A DNA stretch of 64,000 nucleotides, taken from contig NZ_SMAK01000003.1 in assembly GCF_004346195.1 (NCBI RefSeq), positions 248,001-312,000 on the forward strand, read 5' to 3'. Shown here piece by piece: positions 27,804-39,442 of this stretch. Under the pieces are notes generated by a model. That model did not search any database. It saw nothing but the letters and a program-made list of their open reading frames with translations, and was not told the DNA's origin. This stretch comes from Tepidamorphus gemmatus (GTDB lineage: Bacteria; Pseudomonadota; Alphaproteobacteria; Rhizobiales; Tepidamorphaceae). Position numbers and translations under genes: made by a program. Position 1 is the first letter of the stretch; each line of letters begins with the position of its first letter.

Positions 27804-28394
27804 ATGCAATCCAGCAATGCCGCACTGCCGTCCGCTGCCGAGATGACCGAGCGGGCCCGCGAGGCCATCCGGGAGAACCGCACGCTGTTCATGATCGAGG
27901 GCGTGGTCCTGGTTGTCCTCGGCCTGTTCGCCGTGCTCTGGCCGCAGATCGCGACCCTGACGACCGCCGTCTTCGTCGGCTGGCTGTTCATCATCGGCGG
28001 CATCGTCCGCCTGGTCTCGACCGTCCGCCACCGGCAGGCGCCCGGCTTCTGGTGGTCGGTTTTGACCGGTGTGCTCGCCATCCTCGTCGGCCTTGTTCTT
28101 GCCGCCGATCCCTTCGCCGGAGCGCTGTCGCTGACCATGGTGCTGATCGCCATGTTCGTCATCGAGGGCATCTTCCAGATCATCGCCGGTCTCGAGTTCC
28201 GCAAGGCGGCGGCGTCGAGCTGGGTGTGGATCATCATCTCGGGTGTCATCGACCTCGCGCTGGCGGTCCTGCTGCTGGCCGGCTGGCCGGGTACGGCCGT
28301 CTGGGCGGTGGGACTGCTGGTCGGCATCAACCTGCTGTTCGCCGGCCTTGCGCTGTTCATGACCGCCATGGCGGCGAAGGATCTGCCGGCGTGA
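27804..28394 (+). CDS. HdeD-type (DUF308) membrane protein
   Basis: A 196-residue inner-membrane protein with about six hydrophobic helices, for example FMIEGVVLVVLGLFAVLWP and VWAVGLLVGINLLFAGLALF. The paired-helix repeats and the central FWWSVLTGVLAILVG segment are typical of the HdeD/DUF308 family, which in E. coli is tied to acid resistance. Function here is unknown. The ATG at 27804 has GGGGAGG upstream. The gene is followed after 18 nt by a small channel-like gene and the two may form an operon. Confidence 0.85.
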   Translation: MQSSNAALPSAAEMTERAREAIRENRTLFMIEGVVLVVLGLFAVLWPQIATLTTAVFVGWLFIIGGIVRLVSTVRHRQAPGFWWSVLTGVLAILVGLVLAADPFAGALSLTMVLIAMFVIEGIFQIIAGLEFRKAAASSWVWIIISGVIDLALAVLLLAGWPGTAVWAVGLLVGINLLFAGLALFMTAMAAKDLPA

Positions 28395-28412
28395 GCCGGC
28401 CCCCCGGCCGAC

Positions 28413-28853
28413 ATGCTCGTGGAACTCGGCCTGGGGATGGGTATCAGCCTGCTCAACATCGCCGTCCATGCGGCGGCGATGTCTGCGCTGGTGCGGGCAC
28501 TGCGCACCCGTCTGGTGATGTCGTTCCACCGCAGCGCGATGGTGCGGCTGGTGGTGATCATGGTGACGGCCGTCGCCGTGCTGATGGTCGCCCACATCGT
28601 TGAGATCGCGACCTGGGCCATGCTCTATGCAGCGGTGGGCGTCACGCCGTCCGGCGCCAACGGCTTCTCCTTTGCCTTCGTCAACTACACCACGCTCGGC
28701 TACGGCAACGTGCTGCCCGAACCGCGCTGGAACCTGATCGGGCCGATGACGGCGATGAACGGCGTGCTGCTGTTCGGCTGGTCGACCGCCGTGCTGTTCC
28801 AGGTGCTGTCGGTCTCCTATCGCGAGTTGGAACGGATCGCGGTGGATCAGTAG
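28413..28853 (+). CDS. Small potassium-channel-like membrane protein
   Basis: A 146-residue protein with three hydrophobic segments (about 5-25, 45-75 and 110-132). Between the last two is a pore-type loop, FAFVNYTTLGYGNVLP, with TLGYG in place of the usual TVGYG selectivity filter. It fits the Ion_trans_2 group of two-helix potassium channels but has an extra N-terminal helix and no cytoplasmic RCK or cyclic-nucleotide domain. A tetramer would be needed to form a pore. Ion preference is inferred from the filter only. Confidence 0.8.
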   Translation: MLVELGLGMGISLLNIAVHAAAMSALVRALRTRLVMSFHRSAMVRLVVIMVTAVAVLMVAHIVEIATWAMLYAAVGVTPSGANGFSFAFVNYTTLGYGNVLPEPRWNLIGPMTAMNGVLLFGWSTAVLFQVLSVSYRELERIAVDQ

Positions 28854-29015
28854 GGCTGGCAGCGGCGGCGCGGTCGGACGACGGTTCGAATCGCGCCTGC
28901 TATGTTCGCACAATGTTCTTGCGTGCAGCAGCCGCCCGGCGTAGACTTCCGATTGCGGACTACCGCTAGGGCTGCAGGAGGCGGAAGCCTTCTGCGGGGA
29001 AGGGGGCAATCGGAG

Positions 29016-30548
29016 ATGGTCGCGCGCGTCACCACGGTCGCCTTCGTCGGCATCGAGGCCCGCCGGGTCGACGTTCAGTGCCAGGTGGCGTCGGGCATTC
29101 CCGGCTTCGCGGTCGTCGGCCTGCCGGACAAGGCGGTGGCCGAAAGCCGCGAGCGGGTCCGCGCGGCGCTGGCCGCGGTCGGCCTGGCGCTGCCGCCCCG
29201 GCGCATCACCGTCAATCTCGCGCCGGCCGACCTGCCCAAGGAGGGCAGCCACTTCGATCTGCCGATCGCGGTCGGGCTGATGGCGGCAATCGGCGCGCTG
29301 CCGGCCGATGCGCTTTCCGGCTGGTGCGTGCTCGGCGAACTGGCGCTCGACGGCCGGATCACGCCCGTCAGCGGCGTGCTGCCGGCGGCGATCGGCGCCA
29401 ACGGCATGGGACTGGGGCTGATCTGTCCGGCCGAGTGCGGTCCGGAGGCGGCCTGGGCGAGCCCGGACATGGACATCGTGGCGCCTGCCGACCTGATCCA
29501 GGTCGCCAACCATTTCAAGGGCACGCAGCTGCTCGCCCGGCCGCGGCCGGCGGTGCGCGAGCCGGCGGCGGCCCGGCTCGATCTCTCCGACATCCGGGGA
29601 CAGGAGACCGCCAAGCGCGCCCTGGAGATCGCCGCGGCCGGCGGCCACAACCTGCTGTTCGTCGGTCCGCCCGGCGCCGGCAAGTCGATGCTCGCCCAGC
29701 GGCTGCCGTCGATCCTGCCGCCACTGTCGCCGGCCGAACTCCTCGAGGTTTCGATGGTCCAGTCGATCGCCGGAACGCTCGCCGGAGGACGGCTCTCGGC
29801 AGAGCGGCCGTTCCGAGCGCCGCACCATTCCGCCTCGATGGCCGCGCTGGTCGGTGGCGGCACGCGCGCACGGCCGGGCGAGGTCTCGCTCGCCCACAAC
29901 GGCGTGCTGTTCCTCGACGAACTGCCCGAATTCGCGCCGCAGGCGCTGGATGCCTTGCGCGAACCGCTCGAGGCCGGCGAGGCGGTGATCGCTCGCGCCA
30001 TGCACCGGGTCACCTATCCGGCCCGTTTCCAGCTGGTCGCGGCGATGAATCCCTGCCGTTGCGGCATGGCCGGCGAACCGGGTCATGCCTGTCGGCGCGG
30101 CCAGCGCTGTGCGGCCGACTACCAGGCACGGGTCTCCGGGCCGCTGCTCGACCGCATCGACATCCGGCTCGAGGTGCCGGCGATCAGCGCGAGCGACCTG
30201 ATCCTGCCGCCGCCGCCCGAAGGCAGCGCCGAGGCGGCGGCGAGGGTCGCGGCCGCCCGTGCCGTGCAGGGCGACCGTTATGCCGCGCTCGGCCTTGATG
30301 GCGTGCGCACCAACGCCGCCTGCCCCGCCCGTCTACTCGAGGAGATCGCCCGTCCCGATGCCGCCGGCCTGGCGTTGCTGCGCGATGCCGCGGAGGCATT
30401 GAAGCTGTCGGCGCGCGGCTTTCACCGTGTGCTGCGGGTGGCGCGTACCCTGGCCGATCTCGAGGCGAGCCCCTCGGTCGGCCGGCTCCACATTGCCGAG
30501 GCGATCGGCATGCGTGTGGCCGGCTCGACGGTTCTGGCCGCGGCGTGA
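29016..30548 (+). CDS. comM: ComM/YifB family AAA ATPase
   Basis: A 510-residue Mg-chelatase-like protein. A Lon-type N-terminal domain (about 1-190; GIEARRVDVQCQVASGIP, VGLPDKAVAESRERVRAAL) precedes an AAA core with Walker A GPPGAGKS, Walker B VLFLDELPEF and a zinc-type Cys cluster (MNPCRCGMAGEPGHACRRGQ). ComM is a hexameric helicase that helps branch migration during natural transformation and recombination. The ATG at 29016 has GGAG directly upstream. It is a stand-alone gene. Confidence 0.95.
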   Translation: MVARVTTVAFVGIEARRVDVQCQVASGIPGFAVVGLPDKAVAESRERVRAALAAVGLALPPRRITVNLAPADLPKEGSHFDLPIAVGLMAAIGALPADALSGWCVLGELALDGRITPVSGVLPAAIGANGMGLGLICPAECGPEAAWASPDMDIVAPADLIQVANHFKGTQLLARPRPAVREPAAARLDLSDIRGQETAKRALEIAAAGGHNLLFVGPPGAGKSMLAQRLPSILPPLSPAELLEVSMVQSIAGTLAGGRLSAERPFRAPHHSASMAALVGGGTRARPGEVSLAHNGVLFLDELPEFAPQALDALREPLEAGEAVIARAMHRVTYPARFQLVAAMNPCRCGMAGEPGHACRRGQRCAADYQARVSGPLLDRIDIRLEVPAISASDLILPPPPEGSAEAAARVAAARAVQGDRYAALGLDGVRTNAACPARLLEEIARPDAAGLALLRDAAEALKLSARGFHRVLRVARTLADLEASPSVGRLHIAEAIGMRVAGSTVLAAA

Positions 30549-30681
30549 TCGGCGGTCCGGCGCGCCGTCCCGTCCCGACCTGCCGTCCCCGGCGGGCAAC
30601 GCGATCTTAATCGCGATCGTGTAGCGGTCGACCGATCGCGCGTCGGGATGATGCGCCAAGCCCGGGACCTGTCGACCGCCG

Positions 30682-32973
30682 ATGCCGCCCCGCCGAGCCG
30701 AGTCCTGCCGGGACCCGTCACGCCCGGACCCGTCGCTCCGTCAGCCTCGGGCATTTGCGGGTCGACGCATCGACCCGGGTGCGGTCCTCGTCGCGATTGG
30801 CCTGGCGGCGACGGTTGTCTGGCTTGCGGGGGCGGCGGTCGCCGCTGCAGCGCCGTCCGCCTGGCAAACGGCGCTGGCCGAGCTGCAGTCCTGGTCGCTG
30901 GCCGCGCTGATCGCGACCGTTCCGCTGATGGCCGGGCTGCTCCTTCTGGCCATGCGCCGGACGCGCGCCCTCGCCGCGACCGCCGCCCATCTTGGCGGCC
31001 GCCTCGAGGACGCACAGGATCGCATCTGGGAACTGTCCGAGGACCTGCGACACCATCGCGATCTGCTCGACGCGCAGGGCGCGATCATCGTCCGTCGCGA
31101 CCGCGAAGGCCGCCTGATCCACGTCAATGACCGCTTCTGCGCGCTGTTCGGCTTCGACCGCGCCATCGTCCTCGGCACCCGCGCGATGCCGCATCCGCTC
31201 GACGAGCCCAACCGGCCGGGGCCGATCGGCACCCCCGTCGCTGCCTTCGAGGCGCGCTACCGCACCGCCGACGGCATCCGCTGGATCCACTGGCAGGACG
31301 TCCCGGTGCGCGACGATGCCGGGCGCCTCGTTGCCGTGCAGAGCATCGGCCGCGACGTGACCGCACGCAAGGAAGCCGAGGCGGCGTTGCGGCGTGCCCG
31401 CGACGCGGCGGAAGCCGGCAACCGCGCCAAGTCACGCTTCCTCGCGGCGCTCAGCCACGAGATCCGCACGCCGATGAACGGCGTCATCGGCATGGCCGAC
31501 CTGCTGCTCGACACCGGGTTGACGCCCGAGCAGGCGACCTATGCCCGCGCGGTGCGCACCTCGGCGGCAAGCCTGCTCGGCATGATCGACGAGATCCTCG
31601 ACTTCTCCCGCATCGAGGCGGGCCGCATCGAGCTCGCGTCGGAACCCTTTGCCGTCGCCCCGCTCATCGAGGACGTCGCCGAGCTGCTGCAGCCGCGTGC
31701 CGAGGAGAAGGGCCTGGAACTGTGCGTCTTCGTGTCCGCCGATGTCGGGCCGGCACTCGTCGGCGACGCCGACCGGGTCCGCCAGGTGCTGCTCAACCTC
31801 GCCGGCAACGCCGTGAAGTTCACCGACCGCGGCGGCGTCTCCATCGAGGTCCGCCCGCTGCCCGGCCGACAGGGCGTCGCGATCGCGGTCCGCGACACGG
31901 GAATCGGCGTGCCGGCCGAAGCGGTCGACCGCATCTTCGAGGAGTTCGAGCAGGCCGAGGGCGGGCCATCGCGTCGGCACGGTGGCACCGGCCTCGGGCT
32001 TGCCATCTGCCGGCGGCTGGTGACGGCGATGGGCGGCGACATCACGGTGTCGTCCCGCCCCGGCCGCGGCAGTGTGTTCCGGGTCGCCCTGCCCCTTGCC
32101 CCTGCAGGTGGTCCGCAGCCGGCGAGACGCCGCCGGCTGCTCGAGGGACGCTCCATCCTGATCGCCGCCGCACAACCGCTGCTGCGCCAGACGCTAGCCG
32201 CCACGCTGCGCGAGGAGGGCGCCCGGGTCGAAGCCGTCGCCCGCGGCGCGACGCTCGCTGCCCGCCTCGCCGCTCCCTGTCGCCACGACGCGGTGCTGGT
32301 CGACCTGCCGCTTGCCGACGCGGCCGAGCCCGCCCGCTTGCCGACCATCGTGCTGGTCACGCCGGCGCGCCGCCAGTCGCTGCCCGCCCTGATCGAGGAG
32401 CGGGGATTCGCGGGCTATCTCGTCAAGCCGGTGCGGCGCCAGTCGCTTGTCACCCGGCTCGGTGTCGCCTGCGGCGCGGGCAGTGCGGCAGCGCGCGAAC
32501 CGCGTTCGGGCGAAGCCATGCCGGACCCGGCTGCGGCGCGGGGCAGCCGCACCGCCGTGCGCGCCCTCGACATCCTTCTGGCCGAGGACAACGACGTCAA
32601 CGCCCTCCTGACCGAGGCGTTGCTCGCGCGCATGGGACACCGGAGCGAACGGGCCCGCGACGGTCTTGCGGCCGTGGACATGTATCGGGCCGCGCGGCGG
32701 CGGCGGCGGCCGTTCCCGGTCGTCCTGATGGATATCCACATGCCCGGTCTCGACGGGCTCGAGGCCGCCCGGCGCATCCGCGCGCTCGGCGGCGAGCATT
32801 CGTCCGGTGGCCCGCTCATCGTCGCGCTCACCGCCAATGCCTTCGCCGAGGACCGCAGCGCCTGCCTTGCGGCGGGGATGGATGGTTTCCTGGTCAAGCC
32901 GCTGACCCGCGAGGCGCTGGCCGCATGGCTTGAGCCCGACTCGACGTCTGCCACGCGGTCCGCCCGGCGCTGA
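30682..32973 (+). CDS. Hybrid sensor histidine kinase with two receiver domains
   Basis: A 763-residue membrane sensor kinase. Two hydrophobic helices lie near 33-55 and 73-92. Next come a PAS-like domain (about 125-230, ending RDVTARKEAE), a HisKA domain with phospho-His259 in LAALSHEIRTPMNG, and an ATPase domain with NLAGNAVKFTD, RDTGIGVP and GGTGLGLAIC. The first receiver (about 490-610) lacks the acidic pair near its start (ILIAAAQ), though it keeps VLVD and YLVKP, so it is probably degenerate. The second (about 630-750) is complete: LLAEDND, LMDIHMPGLDG and FLVKP. No adjacent response regulator is encoded, and the signal is unknown. Confidence 0.93.
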   Translation: MPPRRAESCRDPSRPDPSLRQPRAFAGRRIDPGAVLVAIGLAATVVWLAGAAVAAAAPSAWQTALAELQSWSLAALIATVPLMAGLLLLAMRRTRALAATAAHLGGRLEDAQDRIWELSEDLRHHRDLLDAQGAIIVRRDREGRLIHVNDRFCALFGFDRAIVLGTRAMPHPLDEPNRPGPIGTPVAAFEARYRTADGIRWIHWQDVPVRDDAGRLVAVQSIGRDVTARKEAEAALRRARDAAEAGNRAKSRFLAALSHEIRTPMNGVIGMADLLLDTGLTPEQATYARAVRTSAASLLGMIDEILDFSRIEAGRIELASEPFAVAPLIEDVAELLQPRAEEKGLELCVFVSADVGPALVGDADRVRQVLLNLAGNAVKFTDRGGVSIEVRPLPGRQGVAIAVRDTGIGVPAEAVDRIFEEFEQAEGGPSRRHGGTGLGLAICRRLVTAMGGDITVSSRPGRGSVFRVALPLAPAGGPQPARRRRLLEGRSILIAAAQPLLRQTLAATLREEGARVEAVARGATLAARLAAPCRHDAVLVDLPLADAAEPARLPTIVLVTPARRQSLPALIEERGFAGYLVKPVRRQSLVTRLGVACGAGSAAAREPRSGEAMPDPAAARGSRTAVRALDILLAEDNDVNALLTEALLARMGHRSERARDGLAAVDMYRAARRRRRPFPVVLMDIHMPGLDGLEAARRIRALGGEHSSGGPLIVALTANAFAEDRSACLAAGMDGFLVKPLTREALAAWLEPDSTSATRSARR

Positions 32974-33100
32974 CGCGTGCCCGCGCCGTCGCGCCGCGGC
33001 GTCCTGCACCGGCCCCCGACCGGACGGCGCACCGACCGTACGCCGCATCCCGTGAGCATGCACACCCGCCCCGGCACGGGACCCGCAGCAGCGTTCACGA

Positions 33101-33118
33101 TTGTCACGCAACTGTCGG
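33101..33118 (+). promoter_or_regulatory. PHO-box-like sequence upstream of olsB
   Basis: TTGTCAC-GCAA-CTGTCGG has the 7-4-7 layout of a PhoB site; each half matches CTGTCAT at 5 of 7 positions. A CATATC/TCATAT -10-like box follows 11-12 nt later. The nearest gene is olsB, whose homologues in rhizobia are induced by phosphate starvation. Confidence 0.5.
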
Positions 33119-33234
33119 CGAACTATGTTTCATATCGCGAAGGAAATGGGGGCGGGACACCCCGGTTCGGGCACCGTGAGGGGACCCGTCACCTTCGGGG
33201 GGAGGCTCGCTGACAGGTGCGGCACAGGGGCCAG

Positions 33235-34152
33235 ATGCGACTGACGGACAGGTTCAGCCCCGGCCGGCTCGTGCGGAAGTTCGGGCCTGTTGCCGGATTG
33301 ACGCCGATGACCTTCGATTTCGGGCGGACCCGGCCGCCCGTTCCGGACAGTTTCGGCCGGATCGGATCGCTCGAGGTGCGGCTGGCCCGCACCGCCGCCG
33401 AGGTGCGCATGGCGCAGAGCCTACGCTACCGCGTGTTCTATCGCGAGATGTCGGCCCAGGCCGGTGCCGGTCACAAGTTCCTGCGTCGCGACGTCGACGG
33501 CTTCGACGGTCTCTGCGATCACCTGCTCGTGATCGACCATGATCCGCCGGCCGACCTGCGCCGCCGCCGCAAGCCGGTGGTGGTTGGCACCTACCGGCTG
33601 CTGCGCCAGGACGTCGCCGAGCAGTATGGCGGCTTCTACACCGCCGACGAGTTCGAGATCGCCGATCTCGTCGAGCGCCACCGGCCGCTGCGCTTTCTCG
33701 AGCTCGGACGCTCCTGCGTCCTCAAGGAATACCGCAACAAGCGTACCGTCGAGCTGTTGTGGATGGGCTGCTGGGGCTATGTCCAGCACCACGAGATCGA
33801 CGTGATGATCGGCTGCGCCAGCCTCGAGGGCACTCGGCCCGATCTGCTGGCGTTGCCGCTGTCATTCCTGCACCACCATGCCGCGGCGCCCGAGGAGTGG
33901 CGCATCCGTGCCGTTCCCGGCCGCTACGTGCCGATGAACCGGATACCGGCCGAGGCGATCGACGCGCGTGCCGCGCTGCATTCGCTGCCGCCGCTGGTGA
34001 AGGGCTATCTGAGGCTCGGCGCCTTCGTCGGCGATGGCGCGGTGGTCGACCACCAGTTCGGCACCACCGACGTCTGCATCGTGCTGCCGGTCTCGGCGAT
34101 AAACCCGCGCTATTTCGGCCATTTCGGCCCGCCCAGGGAACGGCTGTCCTGA
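33235..34152 (+). CDS. olsB: L-ornithine N-alpha-acyltransferase (ornithine lipid synthesis)
   Basis: A 305-residue GNAT-type enzyme of the OlsB family, which transfers a 3-hydroxyacyl chain from ACP to ornithine, the first step to phosphorus-free ornithine lipids. Visible blocks are LRYRVFYREMSA, VVGTYRLLRQDVAEQYGGFY, LELGRSCVLKEYRNKRTVELLW and DVMIGCASLEGT. The length matches family members. The ATG at 33235 follows AGGGG at 5 nt; an in-frame GTG at 33217 is an alternative. A PHO-box-like site about 115 nt upstream points to PhoB control. It is convergent with maeB; the gap 34153-34257 holds no gene. No olsA is adjacent. Confidence 0.88.
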   Translation: MRLTDRFSPGRLVRKFGPVAGLTPMTFDFGRTRPPVPDSFGRIGSLEVRLARTAAEVRMAQSLRYRVFYREMSAQAGAGHKFLRRDVDGFDGLCDHLLVIDHDPPADLRRRRKPVVVGTYRLLRQDVAEQYGGFYTADEFEIADLVERHRPLRFLELGRSCVLKEYRNKRTVELLWMGCWGYVQHHEIDVMIGCASLEGTRPDLLALPLSFLHHHAAAPEEWRIRAVPGRYVPMNRIPAEAIDARAALHSLPPLVKGYLRLGAFVGDGAVVDHQFGTTDVCIVLPVSAINPRYFGHFGPPRERLS

Positions 34153-34257
34153 TCTGCCGGTGTGACCTGCCGGGCGGCGGGGCGTCGCGACCTGCCGCGC
34201 CCCGCACGTCGCCGCGCTGCACCCTCCACCCGCCGGCTGTGGGCAGCCGCCGATCTT

Positions 34258-36540
<2,283 letters not shown>

Positions 36541-36685
36541 CGGCCGTGCGTCTCCCCGCGTTTCCTCAAAGGCTTGTGTCCCGCCGATGCGGGATGGCGA
36601 CCTTACAGAGGGGCTGTGCACCACTCAAGCTGTCGCGCGGCGGCGACGATGAATCGCCCGGGTCGATCTGCTAGGGTCGCGGGCC

Positions 36686-39442
36686 ATGACCGTCAGGCCA
36701 CCCGATAGAGCCGCCGCCGCGGCGGCGACCGTTCCCGTACCCGATCCGGCCGAGGATGCGCGCGTCACCCCGATGATGCGCCAGTACCTCGAGATCAAGG
36801 CCGCCAATCCGGACTGTCTGCTGTTCTACCGGATGGGCGACTTCTACGAGATGTTCTTCTCGGACGCCGAGGTGGCGAGCCGGGCGCTCGGCATCACGCT
36901 CACCCAGCGTGGCAAGCATCTGGGTCAGGACATTCCGATGTGCGGCGTGCCGGTCCATGCCGCCGACGACTATCTGCAGCGGCTGATCGCGCTCGGCCAC
37001 CGGGTCGCCGTGTGCGAGCAGACCGAGGATCCCGCCGCCGCCCGCAGGCGCGGCTCAAAGGCGGTGGTGCGCCGCGACGTGGTGCGGCTGGTGACGCCCG
37101 GCACGCTTACCGAGGACACGCTGCTCGATTCCCGCCGCAACAACTATCTCGCTGCGGCCGCGCGCGTGCGCGGCATGGGCGACGACGTGGTGGCGCTGGC
37201 CTGGGCCGACATCTCGACCGGCGATTTCGCGGTGGCGGAGACGCAGGCGAGCGAACTTGCCGCCGCGCTCGCCCGAATCGAGCCGGGCGAGCTGCTGGTC
37301 TCCGATTCGCTCTACGACGATCCGCAGTTCCGCCCGCTGTGGCGCACGGCCGGGTGGACGGTGACGCCGCTGCCGGCTGCGAGCTTCGATTCGATTTCGG
37401 CCGAGCGCCGGCTCCGGGATTATTTCGGCGTGGCGACGCTTGATGGCTTCGGCGCCCTGTCGCGGGCCGAACTTGCCGCCGCCGGTGCGGTCGTCGCCTA
37501 TGTCGATCGCACCCAGATGGGCTCGCGCCCGCCGCTGTCGCCGCCCGCGCGTGAGCCGCGCGGGGCGGTCATGGCGATCGACGCGGCGACACGCGCCAAT
37601 CTGGAGTTGGTCGCCACCCTGTCGGGCGAGCGGCGCGGCAGCCTGCTGGCCGCGGTTGATCGGACGCTGACCGCCCCGGGCGGCCGCGAGCTGGCTCGCC
37701 GCCTCGCCGCACCGCTGACCGACCCCGCGGCGATCTCTGCCCGCCACGATGCGGTCGAATGGCTCGTCGGGCGCAGCGAGGTGCGCCGTGCCATACGCGA
37801 GACGCTGCGCACCGCGCCCGACATCGCCCGCGCCCGCGCCCGCATTGCGGTGGGCCGGGCCGGTCCCCGCGACCTTGCCGCGATCCGTGACGGCATCGCC
37901 GCCGCCCGTTCCGCCGCAGCGACGCTGGGCGCGGCCGGCGACGCGCCGGCCGCCATTGCGGCGATCATCGATCGGCTCACCGGCCCCGACGTGAGCCTGC
38001 ATGGGCGGCTCGAGGCAGCCCTGGTCGATCGGCCACCCTTGCTGCGCCGCGACGGCGGCTTCGTCAGGCCGGGCTTTTCCGCCGATCTCGACGAGGCGCG
38101 CGCCCTGCGCGACGAAAGCCGCAAGGTGGTGGCCGGCCTGCAGGCGAAGTATCAGGAGGCGACCGGCATCCGCACGCTGAAGGTCCGCCATAACAACGTG
38201 CTCGGCTATTTCGTCGAGACCACCGCCCAGCACATGGAGAAGATGTCGGCCGAACCGCTCGCCGGCGTCTTCTTCCATCGGCAGACGCTCGCCAGCCAGG
38301 TGCGCTATTCGACCGCCGAGCTTGCCGATCTCGAGGGCCGCATCGCCACCGCCGCCGAGCGGGCGCTGGCGCTGGAGGGCGAGATCTTCGACGCGCTTGC
38401 CGCCGCGGTCCTCGCCGAGGGTACGGCGCTGGAGGCGGCCGCCGCCGCGCTCGGCGAACTCGACGTTCATGCCGGTTTCGCCGAACTCGCGGTCGAGCGC
38501 GACTATGTGCGCCCGCTGGTCGAGGCGAGCCTCGCCTTCGAGATCATCGGCGGCCGCCATCCGGTCGTCGAGCAGGCGCTGGCGGCCGATGCGGCCGGGC
38601 CGTTCGTCGCCAATGACTGCGACCTGTCGCCCCCCGACGGGGATGACGGGCGGATCCTGCTGCTGACCGGTCCGAACATGGCCGGCAAGTCGACCTTTCT
38701 GCGCCAGAACGCGCTGATCGCGATCCTCGCCCAGGCCGGCGCCTTCGTTCCGGCGGCACGGGCGCGCATCGGCATCGTCGACCGGCTGTTCTCCCGCGTC
38801 GGTGCTGCCGATGATCTGGCACGCGGCCGCTCGACCTTCATGGTCGAGATGGTCGAGACCGCCGCGATCCTCAACCAGGCAGGCCCGCGCGCGCTTGTCA
38901 TCCTCGACGAGATCGGCCGGGGGACGGCGACCTTCGACGGTCTGTCGATTGCGTGGGCGACCGTCGAGCACCTGCACGAGGTGAACCGCTGCCGGGCGCT
39001 GTTTGCGACGCATTTCCACGAATTGACGGCGCTTGCCGAGACGCTGCCGCGGCTTTCCAACGCGACGGTGAAGGTCAAGGAATGGAAGGGCGAGGTGATC
39101 TTCCTGCACGAGGTGGCACCGGGAGCCGCCGACCGCTCCTATGGCATCCAGGTCGCCAGGCTTGCCGGATTGCCTGCGGCGGTCGTCGCGCGCGCCCGCG
39201 AGGTTCTGGAGAGGCTCGAGGAGACCGACCGGCGTGCCGGCACCGCCGGTCTCGTCGATGACCTGCCGCTGTTCTCGCTCAAGCCGCGCCGGGCCGCTCC
39301 GGCGGCCGCTCCGTCGCCGCCCGTTCATTCCGTGCTTGCCGAACGGCTCGCCGCGCTGATACCCGACGATCTGACCCCGCGCCAGGCGCTGGACCTGATC
39401 TACGAGCTCAAGGCGCTCGCACAGGATATGGCGGAGCAATGA
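36686..39442 (+). CDS. mutS: DNA mismatch repair protein MutS
   Basis: A 918-residue mismatch-recognition ATPase. The N-terminal DNA-contact motif is [13 protein letters not shown] (Phe-x-Glu). The clamp and lever region includes [14 protein letters not shown]. The C-terminal ATPase has Walker [15 protein letters not shown], the [13 protein letters not shown] signature and Walker [16 protein letters not shown]. It is slightly longer than E. coli MutS (853). The last 4 nt overlap the glnD start (ATGA), so the two are translated together, an arrangement seen in other Rhizobiales. Confidence 0.98.
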   Translation: MTVRPPDRAAAAAATVPVPDPAEDARVTPMMRQYLEIKAANPDCLLFYRMGDFYEMFFSDAEVASRALGITLTQRGKHLGQDIPMCGVPVHAADDYLQRLIALGHRVAVCEQTEDPAAARRRGSKAVVRRDVVRLVTPGTLTEDTLLDSRRNNYLAAAARVRGMGDDVVALAWADISTGDFAVAETQASELAAALARIEPGELLVSDSLYDDPQFRPLWRTAGWTVTPLPAASFDSISAERRLRDYFGVATLDGFGALSRAELAAAGAVVAYVDRTQMGSRPPLSPPAREPRGAVMAIDAATRANLELVATLSGERRGSLLAAVDRTLTAPGGRELARRLAAPLTDPAAISARHDAVEWLVGRSEVRRAIRETLRTAPDIARARARIAVGRAGPRDLAAIRDGIAAARSAAATLGAAGDAPAAIAAIIDRLTGPDVSLHGRLEAALVDRPPLLRRDGGFVRPGFSADLDEARALRDESRKVVAGLQAKYQEATGIRTLKVRHNNVLGYFVETTAQHMEKMSAEPLAGVFFHRQTLASQVRYSTAELADLEGRIATAAERALALEGEIFDALAAAVLAEGTALEAAAAALGELDVHAGFAELAVERDYVRPLVEASLAFEIIGGRHPVVEQALAADAAGPFVANDCDLSPPDGDDGRILLLTGPNMAGKSTFLRQNALIAILAQAGAFVPAARARIGIVDRLFSRVGAADDLARGRSTFMVEMVETAAILNQAGPRALVILDEIGRGTATFDGLSIAWATVEHLHEVNRCRALFATHFHELTALAETLPRLSNATVKVKEWKGEVIFLHEVAPGAADRSYGIQVARLAGLPAAVVARAREVLERLEETDRRAGTAGLVDDLPLFSLKPRRAAPAAAPSPPVHSVLAERLAALIPDDLTPRQALDLIYELKALAQDMAEQ

